DNA of 56,739 nt, taken from positions 1 to 56,739 of the forward strand of contig SUXT01000006.1 of assembly GCA_015060835.1 (NCBI GenBank), given 5' to 3'. Shown one piece after another: positions 7,708 through 16,787 of the stretch (its first letter is position 1; each line of letters starts with the position of its first letter). This DNA is from Bacteroidales bacterium (GTDB taxonomy: Bacteria; Bacteroidota; Bacteroidia; Bacteroidales; Bacteroidaceae). A model generated the notes under the pieces. That model made no database searches, had not been told where the DNA came from, and saw only the letters and a list, made by a program, of their open reading frames with translations. The translations under genes and the position numbers were made by a program.

Positions 7708-8781
7708 TTATTCTTTTATGTCGTTTTTAACAGTGTCTTCTATTATTATAAGAGGTATTTGCAGGCTGTTCTCAATCTGTCTGTCTGCCGGTAGTTTCAG
7801 TGAGAAAAGTGCTGCTTCCAGCTGGCGCATCATTTCGCGCTTCTTGGTGCTGGGAGCATATACAAATGCTTCCGCAACGATTACTCTGCCGTTTACTTTG
7901 TCAACGAAGGAGTGTGATACGAATGGGCCGCCCATCATGTCATTCTCCATTGACCAAAGGCCGCGTGCCTCCTGCATATAGTTGTCGCGGAAGGATTTGT
8001 CCTTAACTGTTACCAACATCGAGTCGGTGGTCATGTATCTGTCCGCTTTTCCGCGTATGTGCTTCTTGAGTATCTCGTTGCGCTTCTTTACAAAATATTC
8101 GTGTGTGAATGTGTTTGTGTCGGTGTAAGGGAAACTGTAGACAACAATATTCATTATTGTCTCCTTGCTGGCATTGTTCATGTCCGATGCCCACAGAAAG
8201 TTGTCGCGGCTTTTTATTGCTGTCAGCGATGCAGGTATGTGCATGTCGCAGTCGAACTTCTTCTGTATTGAATCGAGGAACGGGCGATTGTATGTCTTTT
8301 TCAGTTCGTCAAGTTCGCGGTTCATCTCAGCCGAGGTGAAAAAGTCGATGATGACCTGTCCCTGTTCCTCTACGAATGACTGAAAATCGGTGGCATTGGG
8401 GCTCTGTATGGTCAGCACCATCTGCGGCGATGCGTATTTGTCGCGTGTGTACTTGAACTTCGATTGTGTGTAGCGTGTGGGATCTATTTGCACATCTATT
8501 ATATTGCGATAGGGCTTGAACAGGTGCGAGAATGCCGAAGGACTTGTCTGCGACACACGGAATGATGCTTCGGGCTGCGGCAGTCCGGGGACATCATCGG
8601 TGAGCACTGCGTTGAGGGCACGTCCGGCAGGGGCTTCCCACAAGTCGTGGTTGCAAACTACAAGAAGTTCGTAGGGCATTCCTACAGAGGTCTGTGTGAA
8701 TAGTCCTGCACCGGCTCCGGAACCGCCGTTGCATCCTGTCAGTATTATTGCTGCAAACAGTGAAAATATAATTTTCTTCAT
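7708..8781 (-). CDS. DUF4837-type lipoprotein
   Basis: Predicted envelope lipoprotein of 357 residues with a short signal peptide and lipobox LTGC (Cys17), then a Gly/Ala-rich linker. The mature part (SVGMPYELLVVCNHDLWE onward) contains repeated segments rich in aromatic and charged residues and no recognisable catalytic motif. From its position between rlmN and pdxA and its sequence style I place it in DUF4837, a Bacteroidota family without known function. It is separated from its neighbours by 12 and 5 bases, so it is cotranscribed with them. Function unknown. Confidence 0.8.
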   Translation of the reverse strand: MKKIIFSLFAAIILTGCNGGSGAGAGLFTQTSVGMPYELLVVCNHDLWEAPAGRALNAVLTDDVPGLPQPEASFRVSQTSPSAFSHLFKPYRNIIDVQIDPTRYTQSKFKYTRDKYASPQMVLTIQSPNATDFQSFVEEQGQVIIDFFTSAEMNRELDELKKTYNRPFLDSIQKKFDCDMHIPASLTAIKSRDNFLWASDMNNASKETIMNIVVYSFPYTDTNTFTHEYFVKKRNEILKKHIRGKADRYMTTDSMLVTVKDKSFRDNYMQEARGLWSMENDMMGGPFVSHSFVDKVNGRVIVAEAFVYAPSTKKREMMRQLEAALFSLKLPADRQIENSLQIPLIIIEDTVKNDIKE

Positions 8782-8793
8782 GATTCGTATTTT

Positions 8794-9831
8794 TTATCTC
8801 TTTTCGTTATTCTGTTTCAGTGTGGAGAGCATTCCGCAGGCTGCGAAAATATCCTCGCCGCGTGATGCTCTTATTGTAGTAAAAATTCCGTTCTTTGTCA
8901 AATAATCGCGCAAGCGCACCATTGTCTCCTCGGGCACACCTTCCAACGGCACCGAAGGGATTGCATGGTAGCGTATCAGATTTACACGGCAATCGAGGCC
9001 TTCGAGCAGTTTAAGCAGTTCGCGTCCATGATAAAGCGTCTCGTTAACCCCTTTGAATACGATATATTCAAATGTGAGCCTTCTCTGATGGCTGAAGTCG
9101 TAGCCGCGCAACAATTCTATTACCTCTTTGATAGAATAACCCCTCTCAGCAGGCATTAGTTCGCCACGTTTTTCGGGGATAGGGTGGTGCAGACTAACTG
9201 CAATATGGTAGTCACCGGCATCAAGCAGAGGCTTTAATCCCTTGCGTATTCCCACAGTGGAGACGGTTATGCGGTGTGGACTCATTGCCGTACCATAGTC
9301 TGATGTGAGAATCTTTATAGCCTGTAACAGATTGGACAGATTGTCGCATGGTTCGCCCATACCCATGAATACAAGGTTTGTGAGCTTGTCAAATTCCGGC
9401 AGGGCATAAATCTGGTTGAGAATCTCATTGGCGGTGAGGTTGGCAGTGTAGCTCTGCTTACCGGTCATGCAGAAGAGACAGTTCATCTTGCAGCCCACCT
9501 GCGACGATACGCAGAGGGTAGCCCTATCGCCGTCGGGGATATAAACAGCCTCGACGTATCGGTTGTCGCTTGTCGCGTACAAATATTTCACAGTACCGTC
9601 CACAGAGCGCGCAGCCTCTACAGGAGGCTTGATTCCGACCTCGTACGACGCAGCAAGCTTTTCGCGGTTCTTGGCCGACAGATTCGACATCTTGTCAATT
9701 GAATCCACCCGTTTCTTGTATATCCAATCAGCAATCTGCTTGGCAGTAAAACGCGGCATACCCTCTTCGGCAACTACATCTTGCAGTTGCTCAATGGTCA
9801 TTCCCAATAGATATTTTTTTTCTTCGCTCAT
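8794..9831 (-). CDS. rlmN: 23S rRNA (adenine2503-C2)/tRNA methyltransferase
   Basis: Radical SAM enzyme that methylates C2 of A2503 in 23S rRNA and of A37 in some tRNAs. The 345-residue protein has the CxxxCxxC cluster motif in CKMNCLFCMTG, the family segment FMGMGEPCDN, and the C-terminal RASRGEDIFAACGML containing the second catalytic cysteine. It is the first gene of the minus-strand operon, and the start at MSEEKKYLLG fits the family. Promoter signals lie in the repeat-derived DNA just upstream. Identity is secure. Confidence 0.96.
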   Translation of the reverse strand: MSEEKKYLLGMTIEQLQDVVAEEGMPRFTAKQIADWIYKKRVDSIDKMSNLSAKNREKLAASYEVGIKPPVEAARSVDGTVKYLYATSDNRYVEAVYIPDGDRATLCVSSQVGCKMNCLFCMTGKQSYTANLTANEILNQIYALPEFDKLTNLVFMGMGEPCDNLSNLLQAIKILTSDYGTAMSPHRITVSTVGIRKGLKPLLDAGDYHIAVSLHHPIPEKRGELMPAERGYSIKEVIELLRGYDFSHQRRLTFEYIVFKGVNETLYHGRELLKLLEGLDCRVNLIRYHAIPSVPLEGVPEETMVRLRDYLTKNGIFTTIRASRGEDIFAACGMLSTLKQNNEKR

Positions 9832-9874
9832 CTAAAATCAAGTAATAATAACAGAAGTCAACGAACTTCGCTTG

Positions 9875-9882
9875 CAAATATA
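9875..9882 (-). promoter_or_regulatory. Candidate -7 box for rlmN operon
   Basis: TATATTTG on the minus strand, 43 bases before the rlmN start; a TTTG at 9907-9904 lies 21 bases upstream and could be the -33 box. Both boxes are part of the repeat unit. Confidence 0.5.
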
Positions 9883-10020
9883 CTAACAAACGAGCGAGAT
9901 AAACAAAGTTTACTTTGTTATTTTGCAGCGAGTGCAGTGTATATTCGAGATTTTCTCAAATATACAAACAAACGAGCGAAAGTTTGTATACGCTTCTGAA
10001 TAAAAGTTTGCTTTTATTTC
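9875..10020. repeat. CGAGCGA / GCAGCGAGTGCA repeat, copy A
   Basis: Composite repeat shared with 51051-51279. It is built as CAAATATA..AAACGAGCGA, a short hairpin (AACAAAG / CTTTGTT), TTTTGCAGCGAGTGCA, then ATATTCGAGA..TCTCAAATATA and a second CGAGCGA unit ending in an AAAAGTTTGCTTTT hairpin. The CAAATATA unit occurs at 9875-9882 and again at 9957-9964. In copy B the first hairpin is made of different but still complementary bases. Confidence 0.75.
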
Positions 10021-10167
10021 AAACAACGCAAAGAACTGCGGAGAAAAAGTTTACTTCGATGTTTCTCTATCAATGCATGGAGTGTTTTTTGTAAAAATTA
10101 GTTCTCTAAAAAATGTTAACTACAACAATAGCTTGATAAAATTATATTTAATATGAAAAAAAAAACC

Positions 10168-10175
10168 TACCTTTG
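10168..10175 (+). promoter_or_regulatory. Candidate -7 box for the coiled-coil lipoprotein gene
   Basis: TACCTTTG, matching TAnnTTTG, 72 bases before the start codon. The -33 box is not clear. An A-rich tract precedes the box. Confidence 0.5.
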
Positions 10176-10247
10176 CAAGTCTAAATTTGTTGTGTATAAT
10201 CGAAACAGATATATAAATAGGAAATTTTTTAACTAAAAGTTTAATTT

Positions 10248-13200
10248 ATGAGAAAACTAATTGTGAACGTGCTTACTGTAGCAATGCTTGCGCTTACAGT
10301 GGGAACAATCTTCTCTTCTTGTAAGGACTACGATGATGAGATGTATGCAGACTTGAATGGTCAGATTGTTGACGTTAATTCAAATCTGAGCACCCTTATC
10401 AATGCGCAGGCTAAGGAATTAGAGAGTTTGAAAGTAGCATTGGAGGCCGCAAAGACCGATTGTGAAGCAAAATATAGCGCTACACAGGCATCTTTGAAAA
10501 ACAAGCAGGACTCTATCAATGCACTTCAGAGTGATGTAGATGTACTCCAGCAGAGTGTTAATGATCACGAGGCTCGTATCAAGGCCTTGGAAGAAGAAGT
10601 TAAGGCAAATAGCGCCAATCATGCAACAAAAGCAGAACTCGAAGCTGCAAAGGAAGAATTGCAGAAACAGATAGATGCACTTGAGATTGCAAAAGCCGAA
10701 CAACAACTTAAGATTGAAGCCATCGAAAAAGATATCAAAGACCTCCAGAGCCAGATGGCAACAAAGAAGCAGTTGGATGACGCAATCGCAGCAGTTAATC
10801 AGTCTATCGCCGAGACAAATGCAAAATTTGACGGTGAGATTCTCAAGGCTAACGAAAGAATCGATAGCGTAATTGCAAATATGCAGGCGAATGTTGTTAA
10901 CGTAACATCGGCTCTCACAACATTGCAGACTGCTACTCAGAACCTTGCACAGGCTGATGAAGAGATAAAGGACAGCATAGCAAGCATTCAGCAGCAGATG
11001 GAAACTGCACAGGCATACTTTACAAGCGAAGTTTCAAAGGTGGCAACTGCTGCCGCACAGGCTGCAACTCAGGCTGCGGCAAACAAGGCTGAGATTGATG
11101 CACTCAAAGAGATTGTTAACAATATCAAGCAGTGCACCGACTGCGATGCATTGAAAGAGCGTTGCACAGTGCTCGAGACAAAGGTTGCTGCAATCGAGAA
11201 CGAGATAACAGCCATCAAGGAGCAGGCTGAGGCTAATCTTGCAGCGGCAAAGAAGTATACAGATGATGCAGTGAAGACAGTAGCAGACGAACTTGCAACA
11301 TTGAAGAGCCAGTTCGAAGCAACTGTAACAGCCTTCAATACAAAAATTGCAGAAATGGAAACTGCATACAAGGCTGCCGATGCAGAACTTCAGAACCAGA
11401 TTAACGAACTTAAGACTAAGGACGCAGAACTCGAAGCTAAAATCGAGGAGAATGCCAAAGCTATCGAAGAGCTTACAGACGAGATGGACGATGTTAAGGA
11501 TGCCCTTAACAAGCGTATCTCAAGCGTAGTTCTCCAGGGTGCATACAGCCCCGTTGTAGGTTACTTCGCTATGCCTACAGGTATGAAATCAAACATCCTC
11601 GCAACATACTATGGTATGCCCATGTACGATGTAAACTTCCCCACTGCATCTACAATCCGTTATGTTGACGGTATCGTTGCATTCGATGAGAGAGTAATGG
11701 AACTTCTCGGTTTCGACGACAATGACGGTAGCTTCCCCGCAGGTGTTTCTTATCCCGCTAACCAGCCTCTTGTAGCTGATACTGCAAATGCCGGTAAACT
11801 CTACATGACAATCAACCCCAACGATGTTGATCTCAGCGAGACTGCATTCAAGTTGGTGAACAGTCTTGGCGAGGAGTCTCCCGCAATTTTGGGCGAGGTC
11901 AAGAAGTCTTCAGAGAAACTTTCATTCGGTTACACACGTGCCGGTGCAAACAATGGTTTCTATGAGGTAACTGCTAACATCGCTCCCGCAGATGTTGAGA
12001 ATGCAACCATAAGAATCAACAAGAGCGACATCAAGGATATTGTAAGCGAGTTCAAGAACTTCTCTGATGGTATCAATGTCAACGAAGTTGCTACAAAATT
12101 CTACTCTATTATAAACGATATTGCCGATGCTAACGCAATCGAGGCAACATGGACCGACTCACTTGGCGAACACAGTGTTTACTCAGATTATGGCATTGCG
12201 GCTGTAGCAGTAGAGCCCCTCTCATACAACTTTATGGCAGATGTCAACATGACTTCATTCCCCGGTCTCAACAGAGTAAGCAATCTTGTCAATAATATTA
12301 TTGATAAGGTAAACATCTCAATTCCTGACTTCGGAATCGGTTCAATCAAAGTACCCGAGATTACAAAAATCGAGATAAAGGATCTTACACCTGAATTGTT
12401 GGCTAAGTTTAATGTAACAATCAAGGATACAGTGACATACGAACTCGATCTCAATTTGGATGTTCCTGTTGACGATGTAGTAATCGATGGTGACAGCGTT
12501 GCTGTTCCCGGAACAGAAGTTACTGTTCCCGCACAGACAGTAACAGTACCCTCTAAGAAGGTAGATGTGTATTTCGAAGATACAGATACATGGGGTACAA
12601 CAACAATCCCTGCACAGACAGTTGATATTCCTGAACAGAAGGTAACTGTCGGTGGTCAGAAAGTTTGGATCGAAGGCCAGACAGTTAAAATCCCCAACGT
12701 AAAGGTAACATATCATGATGTTCTTGAAATCCCCATCGAAGTATCTTACGATATGCGCGGTGCAGTAGAGGATCTCTACGGTGAAATGACAGGCTCAATC
12801 AAGGATGTAAACAAGATGCTCGGCGAACTTGAGGACTTTATGGACGACATTAACGACATCTTGAGTGACCTTAAGAAGATCGAGGATATTGAGACATCTA
12901 TTGTTGATGCAAAAGATAAGATCAAGAGCGAACTCAACAAGTATATCGACAAGCTCAACAACAAACTTTGTGGTCTTGTAAATTCTATCAATGGTAAGAT
13001 GCAGCCCACAATGCTTGTGAAGACAACTGACGGATTCAGCATGTTGAGCACAATCAAGGGCAAGCCCTCTGTATTCAACAGCGCAAGCGCAGTTCTCGTT
13101 CCCACAAGCTTCAATGCCGAGATTCTCGCACCCGCATTCAAGAAGTATGTTGCAGTAAGCAATGTTATCGACGCTGCTACAGGCAAAAATGCATACGATG

Positions 13201-13385
13201 GCGACGCAACTTGTGTAAACGTCCTTAAAGCAGCCAACAGCGGTGATTTGAACAAGGTACTTGAGGGTTCTACAAGAGAGGTTGCATTCAACGGTCAGGC
13301 AGGATACATCTACGAGATAACATACTCGGCAGTTGACTACGACGGCTTTATCTCTAACTCTAAGTATTATATTACTATCAAGTAA
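10248..13385 (+). CDS. Large coiled-coil surface lipoprotein
   Basis: A 1045-residue lipoprotein: signal peptide, lipobox ending at Cys25 (IFSSC), then the acidic KDYDDE stretch that in Bacteroidota often marks export to the outer surface. Residues 30 to about 420 are almost continuous heptad-type coiled coil rich in Ala, Glu, Lys and Gln. The rest is predicted beta-rich, starting KRISSVVLQGAYSPVVGYFA, and includes an unusual stretch (about 750-825) of repeated V-P-x-Q-x-V units such as VPAQTVTVP and IPAQTVDIPEQKV. Towards the C-terminus there is a second short coiled coil (about 845-920). It is followed by an OmpA-type gene that appears to be cotranscribed. I know long coiled-coil lipoproteins of this style from Bacteroidales but no proven function; a structural or adhesive surface role is an inference. 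Confidence 0.75.
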   Translation: MRKLIVNVLTVAMLALTVGTIFSSCKDYDDEMYADLNGQIVDVNSNLSTLINAQAKELESLKVALEAAKTDCEAKYSATQASLKNKQDSINALQSDVDVLQQSVNDHEARIKALEEEVKANSANHATKAELEAAKEELQKQIDALEIAKAEQQLKIEAIEKDIKDLQSQMATKKQLDDAIAAVNQSIAETNAKFDGEILKANERIDSVIANMQANVVNVTSALTTLQTATQNLAQADEEIKDSIASIQQQMETAQAYFTSEVSKVATAAAQAATQAAANKAEIDALKEIVNNIKQCTDCDALKERCTVLETKVAAIENEITAIKEQAEANLAAAKKYTDDAVKTVADELATLKSQFEATVTAFNTKIAEMETAYKAADAELQNQINELKTKDAELEAKIEENAKAIEELTDEMDDVKDALNKRISSVVLQGAYSPVVGYFAMPTGMKSNILATYYGMPMYDVNFPTASTIRYVDGIVAFDERVMELLGFDDNDGSFPAGVSYPANQPLVADTANAGKLYMTINPNDVDLSETAFKLVNSLGEESPAILGEVKKSSEKLSFGYTRAGANNGFYEVTANIAPADVENATIRINKSDIKDIVSEFKNFSDGINVNEVATKFYSIINDIADANAIEATWTDSLGEHSVYSDYGIAAVAVEPLSYNFMADVNMTSFPGLNRVSNLVNNIIDKVNISIPDFGIGSIKVPEITKIEIKDLTPELLAKFNVTIKDTVTYELDLNLDVPVDDVVIDGDSVAVPGTEVTVPAQTVTVPSKKVDVYFEDTDTWGTTTIPAQTVDIPEQKVTVGGQKVWIEGQTVKIPNVKVTYHDVLEIPIEVSYDMRGAVEDLYGEMTGSIKDVNKMLGELEDFMDDINDILSDLKKIEDIETSIVDAKDKIKSELNKYIDKLNNKLCGLVNSINGKMQPTMLVKTTDGFSMLSTIKGKPSVFNSASAVLVPTSFNAEILAPAFKKYVAVSNVIDAATGKNAYDGDATCVNVLKAANSGDLNKVLEGSTREVAFNGQAGYIYEITYSAVDYDGFISNSKYYITIK

Positions 13386-13413
13386 TCAGGAGTATACGAA
13401 AGTCTATTTCATT

Positions 13414-13445
13414 GAAAAGGTGAAATTGCAAGGTTTCACCTTTTC
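13414..13445 (+). terminator. Intercistronic hairpin before ompA-like gene
   Basis: Perfect 12-bp stem (GAAAAGGTGAAA / TTTCACCTTTTC) with an 8-base loop. The downstream T-run is short, so it is either a weak terminator or an mRNA-stabilising hairpin that lowers expression of the next gene relative to the lipoprotein. Confidence 0.5.
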
Positions 13446-13470
13446 ATAAAATCAATAAAAACAAAAATTT

Positions 13471-14589
13471 ATGAGACTGAAGAATTTTATATTGTCTTGC
13501 CTTGCTGTGGTTGCCGCTTTTTCGGTAAATGCGCAGGAGGTAGAAAAGACTGAAAACATTTTTAAACCTCATTGGTATCTTCAGGGACAGATTGGTGCTC
13601 AGTATACACTCGGCGAAATTTCTTTCGGTGACTTGATTTCTCCCAATGCTCAGATAGGTGTAGGTTACAATTTCAATAAGGTCCTCGGTGCCCGCTTCAG
13701 CGTAAATGCTTGGCAGAGCAAGGCCGGATGGGATACAGAAGGCAACAACTATGAGTGGAAGTGGAAATATGTAGCTCCTGCATTGGATGTTACAGCCAAT
13801 CTCTCTAATCTTATCTGTGGATACAATCCCAACCGCATCCTTAATATCGGTGTTTTTGCCGGCATCGGTGCAAATATAGCATTTGACAACGGTGAGGCAG
13901 GCGATGTTAACGGTGAACTCAAATCGTTGCACCAGTACAGCGACGATTTCCAGCCCCTCTCATATCTTTGGGACGGAACAAAGACTCGTGTAATGGGTCG
14001 TGCCGGAATCACAGCCGACTGCCGCATCAACGATGTAATCAGCGTAGGACTTGAGCTTCAGGCAACAACCCTTAACGACCACTACAACTCCAAACGTGCA
14101 AAGAATGCCGATTGGTATTTCAACGCACTTCTCGGTGTAAAGATTAACCTTGGCAAGACACATACAACACGTGTAGTACCCGCTGTTGTTCCCGTGAAGG
14201 AGGTTGAGCGCGTAGTAGAGAAGGTTGTTTACAAGGAGTGCACACCCGACACTGTTTATGTAGTGGAGCCTTTGCGTCGTGACATATTCTTTACAATCAG
14301 ATGCACAAAGATTGTTCCCGACGAAATGAAAAAGGTAAAGGATATTGCCGACTACCTCAACAAATATCCTAAGGCTACTGTGAAAATCACAGGTTATGCC
14401 GACAAGGGTACAGGTAATGCCAAAATAAACGCATCTCTCGGTGAGAGACGTGCTCAGGCCGTAGTTGATGCTTTGGTGAATGATTTCGGTATTTCCGCTT
14501 CACGCATCAAGGCGGATAGCAAGGGTGATACAGAGCAGCCTTTCAAAGAGAATATTCTCAACCGTGTAAGTATCTGTATCGCTGAATAA
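13471..14589 (+). CDS. OmpA-family outer membrane protein
   Basis: A 372-residue envelope protein: signal peptide ending ...SVNAQ (about residue 21), an N-terminal domain resembling an eight-stranded beta-barrel (HWYLQGQIGAQYTLGE, GVGYNFNKVLGARFSVNAW), a Val/Glu-rich linker (VVPVKEVERVVEKVVYKE), and a C-terminal OmpA/peptidoglycan-binding domain. In that domain the diaminopimelate-binding Asp is in GYADKGTG and the Arg in NASLGERRAQAV. It probably anchors the outer membrane to peptidoglycan. The gap to the preceding lipoprotein gene is 85 bases and has no promoter, so they are likely one transcript and may act together at the surface. Confidence 0.88.
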   Translation: MRLKNFILSCLAVVAAFSVNAQEVEKTENIFKPHWYLQGQIGAQYTLGEISFGDLISPNAQIGVGYNFNKVLGARFSVNAWQSKAGWDTEGNNYEWKWKYVAPALDVTANLSNLICGYNPNRILNIGVFAGIGANIAFDNGEAGDVNGELKSLHQYSDDFQPLSYLWDGTKTRVMGRAGITADCRINDVISVGLELQATTLNDHYNSKRAKNADWYFNALLGVKINLGKTHTTRVVPAVVPVKEVERVVEKVVYKECTPDTVYVVEPLRRDIFFTIRCTKIVPDEMKKVKDIADYLNKYPKATVKITGYADKGTGNAKINASLGERRAQAVVDALVNDFGISASRIKADSKGDTEQPFKENILNRVSICIAE

Positions 14590-14616
14590 TCAGTGAATAT
14601 TAACAACTAATCCAAT

Positions 14617-14664
14617 AAAGACTCCATGAACCGCTTTTATGGGCGGTTCATGGTCTTGTTTTTT
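14617..14664 (+). terminator. Strong terminator hairpin lying directly before the next start codon
   Basis: Stem CCATGAACCGC (14624-14634) / GCGGTTCATGG (14643-14653), extended by AAGA/TCTT, followed by six T at 14659-14664. The next ATG is at 14670, and no TAnnTTTG box lies between the hairpin and that start. It may therefore act as an attenuator for the next gene rather than a simple end-of-operon terminator. Confidence 0.75.
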
Positions 14665-14669
14665 CGATT

Positions 14670-15779
14670 ATGAAGAATATTTTTTCGCTTCTATTTGCAA
14701 TATTGTTTTCCTGCACAGTGATGGCGCAGATGCCTGCCGATGGATATTACAGAATACGTAACATCGGTTCTACAAGATACCTGACAGTCAAGGACAATAA
14801 GGGTAGCATAGATGTAAGTTCCACATCAGCCGATCTTGGCGCCGTGGAACTGTACAAAAAATTCACAAGTGTCGTTTCCGATCCGGGTTCGGTACTGTAT
14901 ATCGACAATGTAAACTCTGTGAATTACAAATTCATAGCCCAGGGAACAGACACATACAAGATTATAGGCTATTATCTTAAACTGAAGAGAAACAGCGACG
15001 GCTCATACAAGGCTTATCAGGAGAAATCGATGATGGTTATGTATCTGTGCGATGCAGAAAAGGGTACATTCAACAAAGGTGCTCTTGGAACAAATGACAA
15101 AGGCACAAACTACCGCGACTGGAATTTCTTGCCGATGGATGTTAACGGCGAAAACTATTTCGGCCTTACCCCCGAGGTGACTTCGGGCAGCGATTATTAT
15201 GCTTCGTTCTACGCATCGTTCCCCTTTACAACCGTCTCAGCGGGAATGAAGGTGTATTATATATGCAAAGTCGATGGCGACAAGGCAGTGTACAAAGAGG
15301 TTGAAGGTAACGCAGTGCCCGGAGGAATGCCTATTTTTGTAAAGTGCTCATCAGCCGATGCTACCGACAACAGGGTGGATATTGCCGCGAACAGCGCAAA
15401 ACTGCCCACTGACAACCAGCTTGGCGGAGTATACTTTTGCAACACCACCACTGCCCACAAGAATGTAACTCCTTACAATGCACAGACAATGCGTGTATTG
15501 GGCATAACATCAACAGGTGAACTTGGTTATGTGAAGGCCAATATTACCAACCTTCCTGCAAACAAGTCGTATTTGAAGGTACCCGCAGGTGCTCCCGACG
15601 AACTTACCCTAATCTCATACGACGATTATATCACAGCGATAGATGATGTTGAGAGCGACGAAGTTGACTATTCGGCTGTTTACAATCTGAGAGGAATAAA
15701 GGTTGCAAGCTCCGAAGATGAGTATAACGCCCTTCCCTCAGGCATATACATTATAAACGGTGTCAAGGTTCGCAAATAA
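14670..15779 (+). CDS. Secreted protein with sorting-like C-terminal domain
   Basis: A 369-residue exported protein: signal peptide ending ...CTVMAQ, then MPADGYYRIRNIGSTRYLTV, a start seen in ricin-type beta-trefoil or related carbohydrate-binding domains of Bacteroidales. The middle part has no motif I recognise. The end, SAVYNLRGIKV...LPSGIYIINGVKVRK, is the pattern common at the C-termini of secreted Prevotella-type proteins and resembles a type IX secretion sorting domain. The start codon sits 5 bases after a terminator T-run. The N-terminal style recalls the front domain of the sialidase at 46.5-48.8 kb. Surface or secreted glycan binding is possible but unproven. Confidence 0.65.
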   Translation: MKNIFSLLFAILFSCTVMAQMPADGYYRIRNIGSTRYLTVKDNKGSIDVSSTSADLGAVELYKKFTSVVSDPGSVLYIDNVNSVNYKFIAQGTDTYKIIGYYLKLKRNSDGSYKAYQEKSMMVMYLCDAEKGTFNKGALGTNDKGTNYRDWNFLPMDVNGENYFGLTPEVTSGSDYYASFYASFPFTTVSAGMKVYYICKVDGDKAVYKEVEGNAVPGGMPIFVKCSSADATDNRVDIAANSAKLPTDNQLGGVYFCNTTTAHKNVTPYNAQTMRVLGITSTGELGYVKANITNLPANKSYLKVPAGAPDELTLISYDDYITAIDDVESDEVDYSAVYNLRGIKVASSEDEYNALPSGIYIINGVKVRK

Positions 15780-15790
15780 CATTATATACC

Positions 15791-15824
15791 AATAAAAAAA
15801 GAAGCCCTCGGGCTTCTTTTTTTA
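15791..15824. terminator. Bidirectional terminator between convergent genes
   Basis: GAAGCCC (15801-15807) / GGGCTTC (15810-15816) flanked by seven A and seven T, which extend the stem. It can end transcription of the secreted-protein gene on the plus strand and of the oxalate operon on the minus strand. Confidence 0.85.
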
Positions 15825-15839
15825 TTGATGAACAATCGG

Positions 15840-16787
15840 TTATGCAACCATCCGTGCCACCCATATCCAGAACGGAGCGGCTACGACGAATGCGAAGATG
15901 CTGAATGCCAGCGATGATGTTCCGGTGCGCACATAAAGTTGGTAGCGGCTGCCGATAATGATTCCCGAAAAGGCCGGAGGTAATGCACCGGCAAGAACCA
16001 TCATTTGCAGATTTGCAGCATTCATCTTGAATATAAGTCCTACCACAAGCAGTATTGCCGGCATAATAAGCAACTTTACCACAGCGTTATATGCCACCTC
16101 CTTGTCCATCTGGAATTTCATACCCGACAGAGTAAGTCCTGCCGCAAACACCGCAACACCTGAGTTGGCTTTGGCGATAAGTTCGAAGTTGGGGTCGAGT
16201 ACAGCCGGGAACTTGATGCCAAGAAGCACAAGTATCACAGCGAGAATCGGCGCCCAGCATACAGGTTGTGCAAGCGCACTAAGCACAGGGTTGCTCTTCT
16301 TGCCATCTTTCTGCTCACTACTGTTGCCACCCGCATTCATCAGCGCCATGCCAATGGGGATGTTGATGGCATTTACTACAATAGAGATAATCGCAACCAC
16401 AAGTCCTGTACTTGCCGTAGCACCATAGATGGGCTCCAACACTGCGAATCCCAAAAAACCGATTGTTGGCGAACCTGAAATAAGGGCACATACAGCCGCT
16501 TCACTCTTCGTGTGCTTGAAGAACTTGTAGCACGAAAAATAGGACCATAGAAACACTCCGGTGATAATAACAAAACTTATGATTGTCAGTTTGATGTCAC
16601 CGAAAAGCATTGTGCGGTCGGCCTTCACTATTGATACGAAAAGTGCCGCGGGAAGCGCATAATTAAGCACCAATTTGTTCAGAATCTGCGCATCCTCGTA
16701 TTTGAATGCCTTGCTCTTGCCCGAAGCGAATCCCAAGAACATTATTACGAATATCGGCAGAATATCTTTAATAAGAATGTCAAGCAT
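15840..16787 (-). CDS. AEC-family transporter, likely oxalate-linked (YfdV-like)
   Basis: Auxin efflux carrier (AEC) family permease of 315 residues with about ten membrane segments in two five-helix halves, beginning [20 protein letters not shown]. The inner loop (about 150-165) is charged and Ser-rich. AEC proteins move organic acids. It is the last gene of frc-oxc-AEC and overlaps the oxc stop by 8 bases. The same order frc-oxc-transporter occurs in the E. coli yfdWUV genes, where yfdV is an AEC protein. Import of oxalate or export of formate are the likely roles; direction and substrate are inferred from the operon. Confidence 0.82.
   Translation of the reverse strand: MLDILIKDILPIFVIMFLGFASGKSKAFKYEDAQILNKLVLNYALPAALFVSIVKADRTMLFGDIKLTIISFVIITGVFLWSYFSCYKFFKHTKSEAAVCALISGSPTIGFLGFAVLEPIYGATASTGLVVAIISIVVNAINIPIGMALMNAGGNSSEQKDGKKSNPVLSALAQPVCWAPILAVILVLLGIKFPAVLDPNFELIAKANSGVAVFAAGLTLSGMKFQMDKEVAYNAVVKLLIMPAILLVVGLIFKMNAANLQMMVLAGALPPAFSGIIIGSRYQLYVRTGTSSLAFSIFAFVVAAPFWIWVARMVA

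Larger units (their letters stand above)
9832..10247. other. Divergent regulatory region between rlmN and coiled-coil lipoprotein
   Basis: A 416-base AT-rich intergenic region with no convincing gene. It holds a copy of the CGAGCGA/GCAGCGAGTGCA repeat family, a minus-strand -7 box for rlmN inside that repeat, and a plus-strand -7 box near its right end. Confidence 0.6.
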
